DNA of 64,000 bases from contig NZ_CP047135.1 in NCBI RefSeq assembly GCF_009832905.1, positions 1,156,001 to 1,220,000 of the forward strand, given 5' to 3'. The notes below the pieces were generated by a model, which was not told the origin of the DNA, ran no database searches, and worked only from the letters and a program-made list of their open reading frames with translations. Positions 10,201-17,758 of this stretch are shown piece by piece. The position numbers and the translations under genes are program-made. The stretch comes from Stenotrophomonas sp. 364. Lineage in GTDB: Bacteria; Pseudomonadota; Gammaproteobacteria; Xanthomonadales; Xanthomonadaceae. Position 1 is the stretch's first letter, and the number at the start of each line of letters is the position of its first letter.

Positions 10201-10850
10201 AGGAAGCGCACGTCGTTGCTGGCGACCACGGGCAGGCCACGCTGGCCCGCGGCGAGCAGGGCGAACTGGTTGAAGGCTTCTTCGCCGTCGCGCCCGGTGC
10301 GGGTGAGTTCCAGGTGCAGGCCATCGCCGAACACGCGCTGCCAGTCGGCGAGCTGCTGCTCGGCCAGGTCATGGCGGCCTTCGCCGGCGAGGCGGCCGGC
10401 CAGGCTGTCGCGGCCGGCCAGGGCAAACAGGTTGTGGCAGCCGGCCTTGAGCCAGTCCGGATGCACGGCGACGCCGCCTTCGGGGCGGTGGCCTTCCATC
10501 CAGGCGCGGGTGAGCAGGCGTGAGAGGCTGAGGTAGCCGTCACGATCGCGGCACAGCAAGGTCATGCGCCACGGGGTCATGCCCTCTTCGGCGATCATGA
10601 TGTCTGCGCCGGCGATGGGCTTGATGCCCACGGTTTCGGCGGCCTTGTAGAACTTGACCAGGGCGAACAGGTTGTTCAGGTCGGTCACTGCCAGGGCAGG
10701 CAGCTTGAGTTCCACCGCGCGGCTGAGCAGGTTGGCCTGCTTGGCTTTCTTCGGGTCAGCCTGATCCGGCTTCGCCGGGACACGGATGGTCGAATCCGCC
10801 AGCGAAAATTCGGTGTGGACGTGGAGATGTACGAAACGGGAAGTGGACAT
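7269..10850 (-). CDS. dnaE: DNA polymerase III subunit alpha
   Basis: A 1193-aa catalytic subunit of the replicative polymerase. Domains in order: N-terminal PHP (FVHLHVHTEFSLADS), palm with the catalytic acidic motif PDFDIDFCMDRRDEV at about 407-421, thumb/fingers (GPGRGSGAGSLVAW; HAGGVVIAPEPL), beta-binding region, and an OB fold near 1000-1080 (VILAGQVVGVRRKG). It is slightly longer than the 1160 aa of E. coli. It lies downstream of rnhB on the same strand, but an 880-bp repeat-filled gap separates them, so it probably has its own promoter. Confidence 0.98.
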   Translation of the reverse strand: MSTSRFVHLHVHTEFSLADSTIRVPAKPDQADPKKAKQANLLSRAVELKLPALAVTDLNNLFALVKFYKAAETVGIKPIAGADIMIAEEGMTPWRMTLLCRDRDGYLSLSRLLTRAWMEGHRPEGGVAVHPDWLKAGCHNLFALAGRDSLAGRLAGEGRHDLAEQQLADWQRVFGDGLHLELTRTGRDGEEAFNQFALLAAGQRGLPVVASNDVRFLQPEDFAAHEARVCISSGRVLDDPKRPRDYSDQQYLKSADDMCALFADIPDAIDNTLALAERCNIEMRLGTYFLPNYPVPEDETLDSWICSESRKGLEARLEKNPLAEGKTRADYFERLEFELATIIKMGFPGYFLIVADFIQWGKNQGIPIGPGRGSGAGSLVAWALQITDLDPIPYNLLFERFLNPERVSMPDFDIDFCMDRRDEVIDYVARKYGRERVSQIITYGTMAAKAVVRDSGRVLGFPYGLVDGVSKLIPNILGISLKDAMGEGKDSEMASPELIQRYQNEDDVRDLIDLARQLEDLTRNAGKHAGGVVIAPEPLAEFCPLFAEHDEGGRGRNPVTQFDKNDVEEIGLVKFDFLGLRTLTIIDWAVKAINKRHERAGIPPVDITALPLDDVATYKDIFANGNTGAVFQFESSGMRRLLKDARPDRFEDLIALVSLYRPGPMDLIPSFNARKHGQEEIIYPDPRTEAILKDTYGIMVYQEQVMQMAQIVGGYSLGGADLLRRAMGKKVPAEMAKHREIFREGAAKDGVSEAKADAIFDLMEKFAGYGFNKSHAAAYALVSYQTAWLKRHYPAEFMAATLSSDMDNTDKVVGFLAEVRNLGLTVLPPRVNESAYMFEASSADTIVYGLGAIKGVGQGACEAIVEERARGGRYESLLDFCMRAESGKLNRRTLEAMINCGAMDGLGKNRASLMLQLPEVLKATDQITREKASGQNSLFGAPSPQATAQQLDLPEAKEWALGQLLDGERDTLGFYLSGHPFDPYADDVKELVGTDLGMLERLIPPARPSKDGEKRAWRQETPVILAGQVVGVRRKGESQVFMQLEDSKGRVECSAFTDGLAEFGHLMTKDRILIVKGGLREDEFNGGYALRIRQCWDYEEVCANYATRLSLRLDLRQDGNVWDRVNALLDRHRPGRTPLRMDLLLGSEQGPVAGMLDVGGDIAVRVDSQLVDALRADPAVRTVKVRYSPPWAN

Positions 10851-11052
10851 GCCGGGCCAATGTAATGCCCGGTCAGGGTAGCGGCGCGGGCCTGACCGAA
10901 CAAGGCTTGACAGGGGTGTAACAGGGGGCGGGGTGGGTTGTGGGGTTCAGGTTGGTTTTTGTTTTTTCGAAGCTGAGGTCAAGTTCAAGTTCAAGTTCAA
11001 CGCAACGGCAACGGCAACGGCTAGAAGCCCGGTGTGCGGGTGCCGAAGGGCC
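10851..11052. other. dnaE upstream region with short tandem repeats
   Basis: No gene. After the dnaE start comes GC-rich DNA and then a run of degenerate hexamers (AAGTTC three times at about 10981-10999, then GGCAAC three times at about 11002-11020) that leads into the first long hairpin. The dnaE promoter must lie here, but I see no clear -35/-10 pair. Confidence 0.5.
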
Positions 11053-11239
11053 GGGGCGGGGGAGGCAGGGTCGCGGGACACGCCGCAAGTCCCGCTCCGC
11101 GGCCCGGCCCAGCCGCTGGCGGCTGTGCGTTCGGGCGCATGCGAGGCAGTGCCTCGCAAGCAATGCGCCCTCACCCGTGTAGGCTCGTTCGCGCCATCCA
11201 TGGCGCTCTACGGTCCCGCAACCCTACCTCCCCCACCCC
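11053..11239 (-). repeat. Long-hairpin element A (core with insertion)
   Basis: Arms 11053-11079 and 11213-11239 pair over 27 positions; three C-A mismatches become G-U on the minus strand. The core has the conserved ends GGACACGCCGCAAG and the hairpin GCGCCATCCATGGCGC (11191-11206). It also carries about 90 bp of extra DNA, itself with a GCGAGGCAGTGCCTCGC hairpin, inside the first small hairpin. On the minus strand the intact apical loop is AUGGAU. Confidence 0.8.
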
Positions 11240-11525
11240 CGATAGTGCAGCCGTGCTCATGGGAGAGCGGAGCAGGGGCAAGGCCAAGGCCAAGGCAAGA
11301 GCTAGGGCGTTTAGGTGGTCGATTGGGGAGGGGGCGGGCCGAGCAACGCTCGGCACCTACGACCAAGCCCCAATACCCACAATCCCCAATTTCCGAATTA
11401 CCGAATTACCGAATTACCGAATCCGACGCCGACGCCGACGCCGAAGCCCCAATGCCTGGATTCACAGAGATCGTCCCCGAAACCAAAAAAGCCGCTGTTA
11501 CTCGAGGCTACCGGTGGTCTGTCGA
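11240..11525. other. Spacer between hairpins A and B
   Basis: No gene. It holds AAGGCC repeats (about 11279-11299), a degenerate REP palindrome GCCGAGCAACGCTCGGC (11339-11355) followed by CTAC, an 8-mer CCGAATTA repeated three times (11393-11416) and CCGACG repeated about four times (11423-11443). Confidence 0.7.
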
Positions 11526-11631
11526 GGGGCGGTACGGTTGGGTTGGCGGGACCCTCCACCGCATGGATGCGGTGGCGGAGCCTACACGGACGTACTTGCG
11601 GCGTGTCCCGCCAGCCCAACCGTACCGCCCC
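11526..11631 (+). repeat. Long-hairpin element B
   Basis: Arms 11526-11552 and 11605-11631 pair over 27 positions with one T-G wobble on the plus strand. The inner hairpin is CCACCGC-AUGGAU-GCGGUGG on the plus strand: its stem differs from the other copies yet still pairs, while the hexaloop is unchanged. The second small hairpin has UAC-ACGGAC-GUA. Repeats of GCAGTT follow at about 11662-11680. Confidence 0.85.
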
Positions 11632-11731
11632 AACAGTGAGCCACCGGGCCCCCGGCTGTGGCAGTTGCAGTTGCAGTTGCATTTGAAGTGGCTCCGGCTC
11701 CCGCCTCGGCCATGCGCAGCATAAAAAAAAC

Positions 11732-12376
11732 CTACACCACCTCAAAACAAGCGCGAACCGGCGCAAAACTCCGCCGATGCTGCGGGCACGGCCCGTGACT
11801 GCGCAGTGCCGCCAGATGGGCCGGCGTCCCGTAGCCCTTGTGCTGATCGAACCCGTATTCCGGGTGCTCCTCGTGCAGCGCCAGCATGAACCGATCGCGC
11901 GTCACCTTGGCCAGAATCGACGCCGCCATGATTGCCCGGTCCAGCGCGTCCCCGCCCACCAGCGCCTGCGCCGGACAGGGCAGCCCCTTCGGCACCACGT
12001 TGCCGTCGATCCGCGCGAACTGCGCCACGTGCGACACCCCCTCCACCGCGCGCCGCATCCCCAGCATCGTCGCCTGGTAGATATTCAGCGCATCGATCTC
12101 GCCCACCTCCACCATCACCACGTGGAAGGCCAGCGCACGGTCCTGGATCTTGTCGAACAGCTGGTCACGACGCAGTGCCGTCAACTGCTTGGAATCGTCC
12201 AGCCCGTTCAACCGCGGCCGGTCCGGGCAGAACACCACCGCCGCCACCGCCACCGGCCCGGCCAACGGACCGCGACCGGCCTCGTCCACCCCGGCCACGT
12301 AACGCGGTGCCACCGTGGCCAGCGCCGCCCCGTCGAACAGCGCCATCGACGCGGCTGCTGCGTGCCGCCGGCTCAT
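11732..12376 (-). CDS. rnhB: Ribonuclease HII
   Basis: A 214-aa protein that nicks the RNA strand of RNA-DNA hybrids and removes misincorporated ribonucleotides. The hallmark [17 protein letters not shown] holds the first two acidic ligands; the third is in ARIDGN, and the region [13 protein letters not shown] with the C-terminal [17 protein letters not shown] completes the family. ATG 12376 is preferred because it overlaps the lpxB stop as ATGA; the same frame runs on upstream through lpxB without meaning. Confidence 0.95.
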   Translation of the reverse strand: MSRRHAAAASMALFDGAALATVAPRYVAGVDEAGRGPLAGPVAVAAVVFCPDRPRLNGLDDSKQLTALRRDQLFDKIQDRALAFHVVMVEVGEIDALNIYQATMLGMRRAVEGVSHVAQFARIDGNVVPKGLPCPAQALVGGDALDRAIMAASILAKVTRDRFMLALHEEHPEYGFDQHKGYGTPAHLAALRSHGPCPQHRRSFAPVRACFEVV

Positions 12377-13650
12377 GCCGTCGCCTTGCGCGCCAGCAGC
12401 TCGGCCACCGCATCGGCCGCACGCGCCGACGCATCCTGGCGCAGTTGCAGGTGCAGCTGCTGGTAGGTGTCCTGCAGGTCGATCCCGCGCTGCGGATGAT
12501 CGAACCACTGCAGGATGGCTGCGGCCAGTTTGTCCGGCACGCAGTCGTGCTGGATCAACTCCGGTGCCAGGTCCTTGCCCGCCAGAATGTTCGGCAGTGC
12601 GAACCGGTCCACCTTGATCAGCCCCAGCGCCTTCACGATCCGGTAGGTCAGCTCGGCCACCCGGTAGCCCACCACCATCGGCCGCTTCACCAGCATCGTT
12701 TCCAATGTCGCCGTGCCCGATGCCAACACCACCACGTCGGCGGCGATCATCGCGTTGCGTGCGTCACCATCGAGCAGGTGCGAGTACGCCATCGGCAACG
12801 CCGAGCGCGACAACTGCTCGCTGATCAACTGGCGGCAGGCCGGGTTGGCGGCCGGCACCACCACGTGCAGGCCCGGAATGCGTTCGGAGACCTGCCAGGC
12901 GGCTTCGAAGAAGACTTCGCCCAGCTTGCCGATCTCGCCCAGGCGGCTGCCCGGCAGCACGGCCAGCACCTTCGCATTCGATGGCAGGCCCAGCGCCATG
13001 CGCGCCTGGTCGCGGTCGCTGTGCAGCGGAATATCGTCGGCCATCGGGTGGCCCACGAAGCGTGCATCGATACCGTGCCTGGCGTAGATCGGCGGTTCCA
13101 TCGGGAACAGGCACAGCACCAGGTCGGCGCTGGCCCCGATCTTCTCGGCGCGCTTCTCGCGCCAGGCCCACACCGACGGGCTCACGTAGTGCACCGTGGT
13201 GATGCCGCGTTCCTTCAGCCAGCGCTCCACGCCGAGGTTGAAGTCGGGCGCGTCGATGCCGATGAACACGTCCGGCTGCCACTCCAGTGCGCGGCGACGG
13301 AACTCGCCGCGCAGTTTCAGCAGCCGGGGCAGGTGGCGCAGGATTTCGGTCAGCCCCATCACGGCCAGTTCGCTGGCGTCGAACCAGGTCTGGCAGCCGG
13401 CGCTGCGCATCGCGTCACCGCCGATACCGGCGAACTCGGCCTGCGGAAAGCGCGCCTTCAGTTCGCGCACCAGACCGGCACCGAGCAGGTCGCCGGAGGC
13501 CTCGCCGGCCACCAGCGCGATCCGCACCGGCCGGTTCGACGTGATCGACGTGATCGACGCGGCCGCGTTGTCCAGCGCGCCGATCACCGCCGCCAGTTCA
13601 ATGACCTGGGCGGTGGTGCCCGCTGGAGTGTGCCCGCCAGAGGCCGTCAT
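12373..13650 (-). CDS. lpxB: Lipid-A-disaccharide synthase
   Basis: A 425-aa glycosyltransferase (family 19) that joins UDP-2,3-diacylglucosamine to lipid X. The N-terminal domain begins [18 protein letters not shown] after an extra stretch of about 40 residues not needed in the family. Other signatures are [31 protein letters not shown] and [11 protein letters not shown]. It overlaps lpxA upstream and rnhB downstream, each by ATGA, in the lpxD-fabZ-lpxA-lpxB-rnhB operon. Confidence 0.97.
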   Translation of the reverse strand: MTASGGHTPAGTTAQVIELAAVIGALDNAAASITSITSNRPVRIALVAGEASGDLLGAGLVRELKARFPQAEFAGIGGDAMRSAGCQTWFDASELAVMGLTEILRHLPRLLKLRGEFRRRALEWQPDVFIGIDAPDFNLGVERWLKERGITTVHYVSPSVWAWREKRAEKIGASADLVLCLFPMEPPIYARHGIDARFVGHPMADDIPLHSDRDQARMALGLPSNAKVLAVLPGSRLGEIGKLGEVFFEAAWQVSERIPGLHVVVPAANPACRQLISEQLSRSALPMAYSHLLDGDARNAMIAADVVVLASGTATLETMLVKRPMVVGYRVAELTYRIVKALGLIKVDRFALPNILAGKDLAPELIQHDCVPDKLAAAILQWFDHPQRGIDLQDTYQQLHLQLRQDASARAADAVAELLARKATA

Positions 13651-14438
13651 CGCAGCAGCGGCCTCTCGGCGTGCTCGATGAAGTCCAGCAGGTCCTTGAC
13701 GTCGGCGCTGTGCGCGGCCTGTTCGGCCAGCTGCACCTTGGCCTCGGCCAACGGCAGGCCGGCCACGTACAGGGTGCGGTAGGCGCGTTTGATGCTGGCG
13801 ATGCGCTCGGCGTCGAAACCACGACGCTTGAGCCCTTCGCTGTTGATGCCGCGCGGGCGGCCCAGCGAGTCGCTGCCCACCATGGTGAACGGCGGCACGT
13901 CGCCATTGGTCAGCGCGCCCATGCCCAGGAAGGCATGCGCACCGATCCGGCAGAACTGGTGCGCGCCGGCGAAGCCGCTGATGATCACGTAGTCGCCCAC
14001 GCTCACGTGGCCGGCCAGCGTGGTGTTGTTGGAAAACACGCAGTGGCTGCCGACGTGGCAGTCGTGGGCCACGTGGGTGTAGGCCAGCATCCAGTTGTCG
14101 TCGCCGACGGTGGTGATGCCACCGCCGCCTTCGGTGCCGCGGTTGATGGTGACGAACTCGCGGATGACGTTGCCGTCGCCGATCACCAGTTCGGTGCGTT
14201 CGGCGCGGTACTTCTTGTCCTGCGGTTCGCCGCCGATCGCGGCGTGGCCGATGAAGCGGTTGTTGCGGCCGATGCGGGTCGGGCCGTGGATCGAGCAGTG
14301 CGGACCGATCACGGTGCCGGCGCCGATCTCGACATCGGCACCGATCAGAGTGAAGGCGCCGACCTGCACGTCGTCGGCCAGGCGCGCGCCTTCCTCGATC
14401 ACTGCCGTGGGATGGATCCGTGGTGCGTTGTCAGTCAT
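13647..14438 (-). CDS. lpxA: UDP-GlcNAc O-acyltransferase
   Basis: A 263-aa left-handed beta-helix trimer subunit that performs the first step of lipid A synthesis, moving a 3-hydroxyacyl group from ACP to UDP-GlcNAc. Hexapeptide repeats fill residues 10-190. His122 and His125 in THVAHDC are the catalytic pair. The acyl-chain ruler position, Gly173 in E. coli, is Met173 (AFLGMGAL), as in Pseudomonas, which implies short chains of about C10-C12. It overlaps lpxB. Confidence 0.97.
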   Translation of the reverse strand: MTDNAPRIHPTAVIEEGARLADDVQVGAFTLIGADVEIGAGTVIGPHCSIHGPTRIGRNNRFIGHAAIGGEPQDKKYRAERTELVIGDGNVIREFVTINRGTEGGGGITTVGDDNWMLAYTHVAHDCHVGSHCVFSNNTTLAGHVSVGDYVIISGFAGAHQFCRIGAHAFLGMGALTNGDVPPFTMVGSDSLGRPRGINSEGLKRRGFDAERIASIKRAYRTLYVAGLPLAEAKVQLAEQAAHSADVKDLLDFIEHAERPLLR

Positions 14439-14456
14439 TCCTGCCTCCGTGGTGGC

Positions 14457-14915
14457 TCAGCCCTTGGCGCCGGCGCACATGACTTCCGCGCTGGCCACGA
14501 CTTCGCCGTTGACCCGGGCTTCGCCGTAGTACCAGCCCATGTTGCGGATCAGGCGCTTCATCTGCACATGCAGCATGAGCACGTCGCCGGGGACCACCTG
14601 CTTGTTGAAACGGGCGTTTTCGACCTTGACCATGTAGAACAGCTTGGACTGTGCGTCACGCCCCAGCGTCAGCTGGGTCATGACGCCGCCGGCCTGGGCC
14701 AGCGCTTCGATGATCAGCACGCCGGGCATGATCGGGCGACCCGGGAAGTGGCCCTGGAAGTACGGTTCGTTGTAGCTGACGTTCTTCTGGCACACGATCT
14801 GCTTGGTCTCGACGTCGAGTTCGACGACCCTGTCCACCAGCAGGAACGGGTAGCGGTGGGGGATCAGCTCCTGGATCTGGGTGATGTCGATCGGAAGCTG
14901 CAGCGTGTCGTTCAT
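14457..14915 (-). CDS. fabZ: 3-hydroxyacyl-ACP dehydratase
   Basis: A 152-aa hot-dog fold enzyme that dehydrates 3-hydroxyacyl-ACP in fatty acid elongation; it competes with LpxA/LpxD for the same acyl pool. Catalytic His56 and Glu70 lie in [26 protein letters not shown] 14915 overlaps the lpxD stop (ATGA) and has AGGAG 6 nt upstream, so the longer frame beginning at 14993 is not used. Confidence 0.97.
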   Translation of the reverse strand: MNDTLQLPIDITQIQELIPHRYPFLLVDRVVELDVETKQIVCQKNVSYNEPYFQGHFPGRPIMPGVLIIEALAQAGGVMTQLTLGRDAQSKLFYMVKVENARFNKQVVPGDVLMLHVQMKRLIRNMGWYYGEARVNGEVVASAEVMCAGAKG

Positions 14916-15934
14916 TCTTTCTCCTTGCCAGCAGCGAGGACCCGGCGTGCGAGCGCATCGAGCTGCTTGAAGCGCGCGGCGTTCTTGCGCCACGTGCGGT
15001 TGTCGGTCAATGGGGTGCCGGAGGAGTACTCACCCGGCTCGTGGATGGAGTTGCGCACCACCGACTTGCCGGTGATGACGACCTTGTCGCAGATTTCGAG
15101 GTGGCCGACCACGCCCACATGCCCGCCAAGCAGGCAGTAGCGGCCGATCTTGGCGCTGCCGGCAATGCCGGTGCAGCCGGCGATGGCCGAGTGGGCGCCG
15201 ATCTGGACGTTGTGGGCGATCTGCACCAGGTTGTCCAGGCGCACGTCATCGTCGAGGATGGTGTCTTCCAGGGCGCCGCGGTCGACGCAGGTGTTGGCGC
15301 CGATTTCGCAGTCGTCTCCGATGCGCACGCCGCCCAGCTGCGGCACCTTGATCCACTTGCCGGCGTCCATGGCCAGGCCGAAGCCGTCGGCACCGAGGAC
15401 GGCACCGGGATGGATGCGCACGCGCTTGCCGAGCTTGACGCGGGTGACCAGGGTGACGCGGGCGATCAGTTCGCAGCCGCTGTCCAGGGTGCAGTTCTCA
15501 CCGATGATGCTGCCGGTGCCGATGATGCAGTTCTCGCCGACGACGCTGCCGGCGCCGATGCTGACGAACGGGCCGATGTGGGCGCTGGCGGCAACCTGGG
15601 CGCTGGGGTCGATGACAGCGCTGGGATGGATGCCGGCCGGTCGCGCGGGGGCGATGTCGAACAGCGCACCGATCTTGGCGAAGGTGGTGTACGGGTCTTT
15701 GGCGATCAGGGCGCTGCCGGGGGCGGCCTCGGCGTCCTCGGCGCGCAGCACCACGATGCCCGCCTGGCTGTCGGCCAGCTGGGCCCGGTAGCGCGGGTTG
15801 GCAAGGAAGGTGAGCTGGCCGGGGCCGGCATGGGCAAGCGTGGCCACGCCATGGATGGCGGTGCTGCCGTCGCCATGGACCTGCAGGCCGAACTGCTCGG
15901 CGAGTTGCTGGGCGGTGTAGGTAGGAGTATTCAC
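14912..15934 (-). CDS. lpxD: UDP-3-O-acylglucosamine N-acyltransferase
   Basis: A 340-aa enzyme for the third step of lipid A synthesis, adding an N-linked 3-hydroxyacyl chain. The N-terminal uridine-binding domain (QLAEQFGLQVHGDGS) is followed by hexapeptide beta-helix repeats (residues about 100-310, e.g. GSIIGENCTLDSGC) with the His-rich stretch LVQIAHNVQIGAHSAIAG, and then a short helical C-terminus. It is the first gene of the lpxD-fabZ-lpxA-lpxB-rnhB run; its usual upstream partner skp is absent. Confidence 0.97.
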   Translation of the reverse strand: MNTPTYTAQQLAEQFGLQVHGDGSTAIHGVATLAHAGPGQLTFLANPRYRAQLADSQAGIVVLRAEDAEAAPGSALIAKDPYTTFAKIGALFDIAPARPAGIHPSAVIDPSAQVAASAHIGPFVSIGAGSVVGENCIIGTGSIIGENCTLDSGCELIARVTLVTRVKLGKRVRIHPGAVLGADGFGLAMDAGKWIKVPQLGGVRIGDDCEIGANTCVDRGALEDTILDDDVRLDNLVQIAHNVQIGAHSAIAGCTGIAGSAKIGRYCLLGGHVGVVGHLEICDKVVITGKSVVRNSIHEPGEYSSGTPLTDNRTWRKNAARFKQLDALARRVLAAGKEKE

Positions 15935-16532
15935 GGCGGAAGTTTACCGTGTGGCGCAGGTTCGGTCATGGGGGCGGGGGCTTGCCTACCGGCGGACTAT
16001 CGGCCTTTGCCCAGTGGCGGGTCGCAAGCGCGACGGTAGTGCCGGCCGCTGGCCGGCTCCGCGCGGTGGTTGAAGGGCCGCGCCGACCAACGGTCGGAAG
16101 CTACCGGCGTGCCGGATCGGGTTTCCGTGGAGCCGGCCAGCGGCCGGCACTACCCACGGCGTGGCCGATTCCCCAATGAACGAAAATGCCGACAATGCGC
16201 GGCATCGCGCGGTACGCCTGATGTCGCCCCGTTTTGTTGAAAGAGGTGAGCCGGTGGACGCTGGATCTAGAAACTGCACAGGATAGTTGTCCGCTTCGGC
16301 GGCATTATCCGCGCGTGGTGCTGCGTGAGATTTAATGGGGGATTTCGAGGGGTGTGTCTTCGTAGGCTGCATTCCACTTCGGGTGAGGATATGGCCGATT
16401 GGATAGATTTTCCTAATCAGCCGAGACTCTCAGTGTCTCCGAAACAAGTGGCGCGTCACTTTGTTGGCTTCTGCGCGTTGCTAGGATCGTAACTGCGAGT
16501 TAAGTGCTCGCTTTCAATGGAGTGATATATTG
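15935..16532. other. lpxD upstream region with SMAG repeats
   Basis: No gene. SMAG-type palindromes lie at 16036-16060 (GTAG head), about 16083-16104 and 16129-16153 (inverted). From about 16190 the base composition becomes clearly more AT-rich than the surroundings, and this continues through the next gene. The lpxD promoter should be in 15940-16030, but no clear boxes are seen. Confidence 0.6.
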
Positions 16533-17081
16533 ATGAAGTCATGCATTCTGGGGTTGTCGCTCTTCTTTGGAGTTGGCAGTGTATCTGCAGGTGATCAATT
16601 CGCACCCGGCCCACTTCCCGGTGCTGTCGTGCAGCGCGACGCCACATTGGCCGTTCCGCCGGGCGTTGAGCTTCGACACATATTCAGGGTCTATCGTCAA
16701 AGAACCAATACCCGTGTCACGATGCATTATTGGCCGGAAAGATGGGAGGACATTGGTTACGCGGTGGAGGGGACTATTGGATTCGTATCTGCAGTGCCAT
16801 TCGAAAACAGTGTGCTTATTCGAAGCTGCTTTGGTCCGAGTGAATGGAATTACTTCACTTCCTCCGACCCTAAGTGCGAAGCAGAGAATGGCGGTGTATG
16901 GGGCCCCGGGGACTGGGATATAGGGTATATCTCTACGGTTCATTTGCCCGGCACTACACCCATGTACCGATGCGTCTTCCAGTGGCGGGGAAAATGGCGG
17001 CACTTTGATAGCCTTGATCTGAACTGTGAAGGCGTTGAAGGCGTCAGGAATGATGGCCCCCTCGGATACATTTTCTTGTGA
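16533..17081 (+). CDS. Secreted protein with two Cys-containing repeats, unknown function
   Basis: A 182-aa protein with a signal peptide (MKSCILGLSLFFGVGSVSAG). The mature part has two related repeats: one around VLIRSCFGPSEWNYFTSSDP with KCE, the other around PMYRCVFQWRGKWRHFDSLD with NCEG, each preceded by a Trp-rich IGY segment. Such R-C-x-F/D-x-N/K-C-E repeats occur in secreted bacterial proteins of unknown function. ATG 16533 has GGAG 9 nt upstream. The gene is noticeably AT-richer than its neighbours and is on the opposite strand to bamA and lpxD, which suggests recent acquisition. Confidence 0.75.
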   Translation: MKSCILGLSLFFGVGSVSAGDQFAPGPLPGAVVQRDATLAVPPGVELRHIFRVYRQRTNTRVTMHYWPERWEDIGYAVEGTIGFVSAVPFENSVLIRSCFGPSEWNYFTSSDPKCEAENGGVWGPGDWDIGYISTVHLPGTTPMYRCVFQWRGKWRHFDSLDLNCEGVEGVRNDGPLGYIFL

Positions 17082-17377
17082 GTTAGCCGCCGCCCGGTAT
17101 CGCGCTGGGCGGTAGTGTTTTTCGTTGTGATCCCGAGATACTTGTTCCCTGGAGCCAGCGGTCGCGTGACCTTTTGAGGGGCGGCGGCGAGTGCTGTGCC
17201 GTGCGTAACATCTATCTTGTAGTTTCAGCTCGGGTGGTGTCTCCCGCGGTTGATGCCTACACAGGGAGTGAAGGGTTCTCGATGCGAGAGTGCGGCGGCT
17301 GAACTCTAACTTTCCCTTCGCTCAGTCAGGTCGAGAGCGGCGGGCGTTGCCAATCGTATTTTTCATCCACACGAAAG

Positions 17378-17400
17378 CGCCGGGCGAAGCCCGGCGTTTT
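17378..17400 (+). terminator. Probable terminator, plus strand
   Basis: An 8-bp stem CGCCGGGC/GCCCGGCG with a GAA loop followed by TTTT on the plus strand. It could end the transcript of the secreted-protein gene, though it lies 300 nt downstream of it. Confidence 0.5.
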
Positions 17401-17609
17401 CGTGGTTCTTCTGGTGGGCAGCCGGCTTCTGATGAAAGGGCTGAAGTCGTGGGGGGTGAGTGATTCACGGTCAGCGGCCTGCTTCGCAGGGAACTCGAAT
17501 CCATGTTGAGCTACGTGCTGAACGAGGATCGGGACGGCGTATCAATCAACGCGCCAAGCCGGCTAGCGGTCGGGCCCAACCGATGGCAGGGTCCGACTTA
17601 CGGGAAACG

Positions 17610-17632
17610 AAAACGCCGGGCAAAGCCCGGCG
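17610..17632 (-). terminator. Probable terminator after bamA
   Basis: The same stem as at 17378 but with the T-run on the minus strand (CGCCGGGC, loop TTT, GCCCGGCG, then TTTT). It lies about 125 nt past the bamA stop, and with the hairpin at 17656-17678 it is a reasonable end for the bamA transcript. Confidence 0.55.
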
Positions 17633-17758
17633 TCGCGTAGCGCATCTGGTGGAAAGGCCCCCTTCTGTTAAGGGGGCCGCGCCAACGGTGCGGGGGCTAG
17701 GAAGCATTGTGGGCTCCAAGGTTTGCTACGCAAACCTTGGGCAATTCAGCTTCGTCGG

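Larger units (their letters stand above)
17082..17758. other. Intergenic with three hairpins, no gene
   Basis: No convincing gene. Two near-copies of a hairpin built on CGCCGGGC-GCCCGGCG occur at 17378-17396 and 17614-17632, each near a TCTGGTGG string, so a short segment seems duplicated. A further strong hairpin (GGCCCCCTT/AAGGGGGCC) is at 17656-17678 and another (CAAGGTTTG/CAAACCTTG) at about 17718-17738, just beyond the bamA stop. Confidence 0.55.

Noticed and set aside
7455..10523. Open frame of about 1020 codons antisense to dnaE
   Set aside because: A GC-skew artefact: His/Gln/Ala/Val/Arg-rich, no domain, and it mirrors the codon positions of dnaE.
10933..11724. ORFs running through hairpins A and B (and similar ones through C-F)
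   Set aside because: They translate the hairpin and simple repeats in several frames on both strands; no ribosome-binding site and no conserved protein.
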